This document shows, one piece after another, positions 25,031-31,000 of a DNA stretch of 64,000 nucleotides (position 1 is its first letter; every line of letters begins with the position of its first letter). Under the pieces are notes generated by a model. The model ran no database searches, was not told the origin of the DNA, and saw only the letters and a program-made list of their open reading frames with translations. The position numbers and the translations under genes were made by a program. Source of the DNA: Aplysia californica (lineage: Eukaryota; Mollusca; Gastropoda; Aplysiida; Aplysiidae); contig NW_004797424.1 of the NCBI RefSeq assembly GCF_000002075.1, positions 674,886 through 738,885 of the forward strand. Reading direction: 5' to 3'.

Positions 25031-28000
25031 GGGTGGTTGGCAGGTGCTCTGGTGTGATTTGCTTCTTTTTTCCTATCAAACATCTATTGTCCTTATCTCC
25101 CCTTCTTCTTTTTAAAAATTTTTGTTTCTCACTTGTAACTCCTCTAATCATATGACCTTATGCAGTTGCGAGCACCGTAAAACCTCTACTAAAACAAAAA
25201 TCTCTCTCTCTCCCTCCCTCCCTCCCTCCTCTCTCTTTTTTTCTCTCTTTCACTCTCTCTTACACAAAAGCACTCCCACACCTTTTCTCACACACACACA
25301 CACACATGATATTAAGCCAAGTTTTTCTTCTGTCCACAGCTACATACTTCATGACCTACCACAGTGTCTTGAAGACATCCTCGGATTACATCACTGCTCT
25401 GAAGGAGGCCAGAAAAATTTCAGACAACATCACGTTGTCGATGAACGGGACCGGGAAAGTGTTCCCTTACAGGTGAGACTATTGCTCCTGACAGATCCAG
25501 TTGGAGAGTGGCAAATCAGAGGCTTCATTCACGCATTGCAGATACTTTACTCTTGAAACCCTGAGATTTTTCCACCGTTTCCCTGAGTTTTTATCTAGTC
25601 ACCTAAACCTGGTGCACTATGTCTTATTATAACCCCAAAAGCATGCCTCCAACTTCCAAATGGTGGAGACAAAGGCTTAGTCTTTACAAAAATAAAAAAC
25701 TTGGTTCGGGAATTGTTCTGAAAAACAAGCAAAGACTAGCACTAAACAAAACGGAACAGTTGTCACTAGTATCGGACGCTCCCAGCGTAGGGAACAGGGC
25801 TATTACCGCCGGACGCTCCCAGTGTCCGATGAGGTTTAAGGAGTTGAGCCAAGAGAGAAGCCTGCAAACTGCACATATCAATTAGTGATGAAGCATGTTC
25901 AAAATGGGGTTATCTCATCTCTGCCAGAATTGGGTCTCATTGGCGGTAGCAAAAGCCACAAGTAATCTTATCCCTTTGAGCCCTCGCCACTGGTACACTG
26001 GTGGTGTGTAAAACCAAAGAGTCTACATAACAAGAGCGGCCACTTCACTCTTTGAGCCAATTAAAAAAGTGTCCTCAAAATTCGGTGGCGCCCTCTTCGC
26101 AAAAGCGCACCCTTTGCGAACAGAGCTGCCCTACTTGGGTTTTAAAAAATCAAAGTGTAACTAGCAAGTTTTGGAATTAATTTAGGAAGAACACTTTTTT
26201 AAAATGGTTACTCTGACAAAAAAAACTCTTCCGGAGGAAAGGGTGATTGTTTTGTTCGTTTAATTTGACTTTAGAATGAAAGGCGAGAGGTCATTAAAAT
26301 AAAAAAAACCTAAAACTCCGCACTGAACGAACCCGAACTGCTGATGAAGAATCGATCTGCGCACGCAAGAAGGTGCTATTCCTATTCTTCTTCTGGAAAA
26401 ACGAAAGAGAGCTTCAAAACAGACTGCAGCGCCATCTGAAGCAAAGAGCGAACTTCCGGCGGACACTTTTTTGGCTGAGTGGCCCATCTTGTTATGTACT
26501 ATCTTTGGTACTATCTTTGGTAAAACTGCCTGTATGTCTAGCCACCGGTACACTGATGGTGTGTAAAACTGCCTGTATGTCTAGCCACCGGTACACCGAT
26601 GGTGTGTAAAACTGCCTTTATGTCTAGCCACCGGTACAGCAGTGAGCGAGACCCGATCCCCAAACCAGCTCGCTTGGGACAAAACACGCTCGTGAAACTG
26701 TGTCTACTACCACAGTACGTTACTGATTATTTTGAAGGTCTTTCTGAATTAGATGCTAGTAAGGACAAGGACAACCAGAAGTGGGATATGGAATGTGATT
26801 CTGACGATCATATGAATGTTAGTAATATATCTATTAGGAGCTCTGGCAGAGGGGCATGGTATCATCAGGAGGTCAGGGCTTGAAGGGTTAATCCTTATTT
26901 CCTCTATTTTGCTTAACCGTATCTGTATGTCACGTTTTTCTATCGTATCCATACGACGTGGGGAACTCTGTGCCACCACTTTCCAAAGAGGAAATTTACG
27001 CATTAATCCGATCCGTACGCTTTGCATAACAGTCTGTCAAAATGATTTTTTGAGAAATACTGAAAGTTTCAGAGATCTTTAAACTAGAAGTATTCTGAAA
27101 TGTGAAGAATTTACCCCTGGGTGTATGGATAGGGTAAAAAAATATTCTCCTCAGCAGATGCGCTGGTCATTGTTAGACATTGGAGGACAAACTCTGTAGA
27201 GCTCAAAGGCCCCTTGTCTGTTGATGCTTGATATCATGTACAGTGTCGTATAACACAATTTTGTGGGTGGTTGATTGGAGGGTGCCACTGGTAGGCCTTA
27301 CTTATCTTCTGTTTCTTCGTTGTTTTCTGTCTGTCTGTCTTATATTTTCCCAACACTAAATAACCATTGTTCCATCAATGTGCTTCACTGTGCCCCAACT
27401 TTACTGTTGTGTGACCCCGAATTCTGTTTTCTCCTTTTTCCCAGCACTTAATGACAATGCTCTTCTCTGTATTTTAACAATGCTAGTGTACAACTTGGTG
27501 GTTCTCTTCTCTGCTTTGACTTGATATTTTAAATGACTGATACTGTGTCCATCTGCTTCTCTGTACTCAAACAAACAATACTGGTGTTTGATTTGGGCTT
27601 ATCGGCTTGGAATAGAGTGCCTACCTGGGTTGTTGAAAAATACAGCTGGCATTAACTGACACAGATCTGATCTTCCTATGGTGTTTAACATCCACATTGT
27701 GGGTGGTTGAAGGGTGCTCTGGTGTGGTTTACTTCTTCTTTGCTATCAAACTTCTTCTATCTTCTTTATCTCCCCTCCTTTTTTTGTGTGTTTGTTACTC
27801 TCTTGTAATACCTCTAATCTTCAGTGGGTGGTTGGTGGGTGCTCTGGTGTGGTTTGCTCCTTCTTTACTATAAAAAATCTATCGTCTCTATCTCCCCTCC
27901 TTTTTTATGTTTGTTACTCTCTTGTAACACCTCTAATCTTCTGGTGCTCATATGACGTTATGCAGTTGCGAGCGCCGAAAAACCTCTATTAAAACTAAAC

Positions 28001-31000
28001 TTTAATCTTCGGCACTTAATGACTTTATTGTTTTGCAAGTGCCGTAAAACCTTTACTAAAACATATGGTGTTTAACATCCACTTTGTTTCTTCCCCTCTG
28101 TTCCAGCGTGTTCTACGTGTTCTACGAGCAGTACCTGACCATCGTGGAGGACTCGGTGTTGAACATCCTGTACTGCCTGGCGGCCATCTTTGTCATTTCG
28201 TTCCTGCTGCTGGGCCTGGACCTGCACTCTGCGGTGCTGGTCGTGCTGACCATCCTCATGATCCTGGTGGACCTGATGGGCATGATGTACTTGTGGGACA
28301 TAGACCTCAACGCTCTCTCGCTGGTCAACCTCATCATGGTAAGGGGGTTTATAGTGTGTGTGTGTGTGTGTGTGTTCATGTAAAATTTGTGTGTTTGTAC
28401 ATGCATAGACCTCTACGCTCTCTCGCTAGTCAACCTCATCCTGGAAAGGGGGTCATAGTGTGTGTGTGTGTATTCATGTAAAAGTTGTGTGTTTGTACAT
28501 AGACCTCTTCAGTCTCTTGCTGGTCAATCACATCATGAGTGTGTGTGCATATGTGTCTGTGCATATATTATTTAATTGTTTGTACATCAGCCTCAATGCT
28601 CTAGCCCTGGCCCTTCATCATGGTAAGGTGGTCTTAGTGTGTGTCTTTATATTTGTGAGTTTGCACATCGACCTCAAAGCTGTCGCTGGTCAACCTCATC
28701 ACGGTAAGGTGGTCATAGTGTGTGTGTGTGTTTGTACATCATCTTCCACACTCTCTCGTTCTGTATGTATGCATGTGTGTGTGTCCATGTTTAAATTGGT
28801 ATCTTTGTATTTGTGTAAGAAGATGTTCATAATATGAATTGGTGGATAGGATTTATTTTTTTTTGTCTTGTAGTGTCTCTTTGTTATTTTTTAAGATAAA
28901 AAGTAATATTCCCAAACCTGTTTGTGTCAATAAATAGTTGACTTCATCTGGTAAGGAAGTCCAGAGTCAGAAGAGGGTGCTGGGGTGAAAATAGCAAATA
29001 CCAATCTTTTTTGATTGCCCTTGGAGAAGTTTTTCCTGCTTGTCATGACATGTGGACCCCGCTGGGTGGTGCCACTGACTGTAGTGTCTTTAGGCCATTC
29101 CCAAAGGGGGGACATTTCTCGTTCATGCACAGTAGAATTGTAAATGGGCTGATTCATCATGTCACGCTCATAACTGTGTCTGATCTACAACAGGGAACTG
29201 CTGCTTTTTCTTTCCTAATCCTTAATATTGTCATTTTTCCTCTACTTCTTTTATATGTTTGTCACACTCTTGTGACTTGCTCTTTCTGGGGTACCTTGAT
29301 AGTCGAAGCAGACTTTTTTTTTCTTTTTGTTTTTGTTTTTGGTAAGTGTTTTTACAGCGCTCGCAACTGCATAAGGTCATATGAGTGCGCAGGACACACC
29401 TAATATTTTCAGTTGGAAGGAAATTTTGAATTTTGCCCGGTTGTTGGCCGAAGCCTACTCTTATCGATTTTAGACCAACAATGGATCTTTAACGTGCGCA
29501 ACTTGCACATGGGCCCTCCGAGATTTTTCGCCCTTGTCCGAGAAGGCTAGGTGTAGATCTTTCCTACCAGAAGATCAGGGGTGTGGCAGAAAGACAGCAG
29601 TTAGGAGGAGCCAAGGAGTAGCAGTAGAAAGGCTGCAGAAAGAGTCAGGAGCCCAGAGGAGGGGGCAAAGGAGGTGAAGGGGAGGGGGCAGAATGTGGAA
29701 ACGAAAGCAGGCAACAGAACATTACTAGAGAGCAGGAAAAGAGGTGAAAGGAGACAATTTTAGAGAAGAAAATTTTTCGGTCGCTGCCCGGATTCGAACC
29801 CGGGACCTTTGAATGAGAGGCCAACACCTTGACCTCTAGGCCACGAGAGCCCCAAGCAGACTTTGTGCTATTGAAGCTAGAGAGGTGAGCAGAGTAAGTC
29901 TGATTTCCTGTAAAGACTTCTCTGTTGACACCCACCCCTTGGCGCTCATATGACCTTATGCAGTTGCGAGTGCCGTAAAACTTCTACTAAAACTAAATAA
30001 ACATGACATGTGAGACTGTCGTGCTCAACAGTAGCCAATGGTGGTGAAAACTGACGCATACTCTCTCATGCCCACTCAGACTTGGGTGTTGGGGCTATTA
30101 AAACTTTGCTCTCTGGGTGGTTGGCGGGTGCTCTGGTGTGGTTTGCTCCTTCTTTCCTATCAAACATCTATCGTCCTTATCTCTGCTCCTTCTTTTTTGT
30201 GTATGTTACTCTCTTGTAACACGTCTATTCTTCGGCACTTGTATGACCTTATTGTTTTGCAAGTGCCGTAAAAGTCTCACGAAAAAATTGGCTCTCGCTC
30301 GCTCTCTCTCTCTCATATACTTCGTTTTGTTGCTGCTTGCTGTGTGTACCTTTATACTATAACATTTTTGTTCTCATCTTTATTTCCTCCTTTTCAGGCC
30401 ATCGGCATATCAGTGGAGTTCTGTTCCCACATCATTCGAGCATTCACTGTCAGCGTTCTGCCCACTCGTAAAGAAAGAGCAAAGGATGCCTTAGGACATA
30501 TGGGAAGCTCGGTGAGTGATGGTCTTGCCCAAAATATCCAGCCCAGTCGGTTGTTCTCCTTTTAAGTTTTTTTTTCCTTCAATGCACCTGTTTACAAGTA
30601 CCCTGGCAACAACTGAAAGTAAGCTGCAAGGTGCCCAATAATTTGAGAAAATCAGAAAAAAAAATTGTGTAGATAAGCATCAACTCCAGAACATTTTTTC
30701 TTATAAAATGTTTAATGAACAAAACCTCAACAAAAAATCATTCATGAGTATAAAGTGTTAAGTTAGGGAAAGGAATGGTCAACTTAAGAATATTTTTTAG
30801 CATTAAAGTGTTAAATAAATAAGGCCTCAACACGAGATCATTCTTGAGTGTAAAGTGTAGATTAAAGGAATTCTCACCCCAAGAATACCTTTTACTCTAA
30901 AATGTGAAATAAACAAAGCCTCGTGGAAGGTTGGCGGGTGCTCTGGTGTGGTTTGCTCCTTCTTTCCCGTCGAACATCTGTCGTCCTGATCTCTCCTCCT

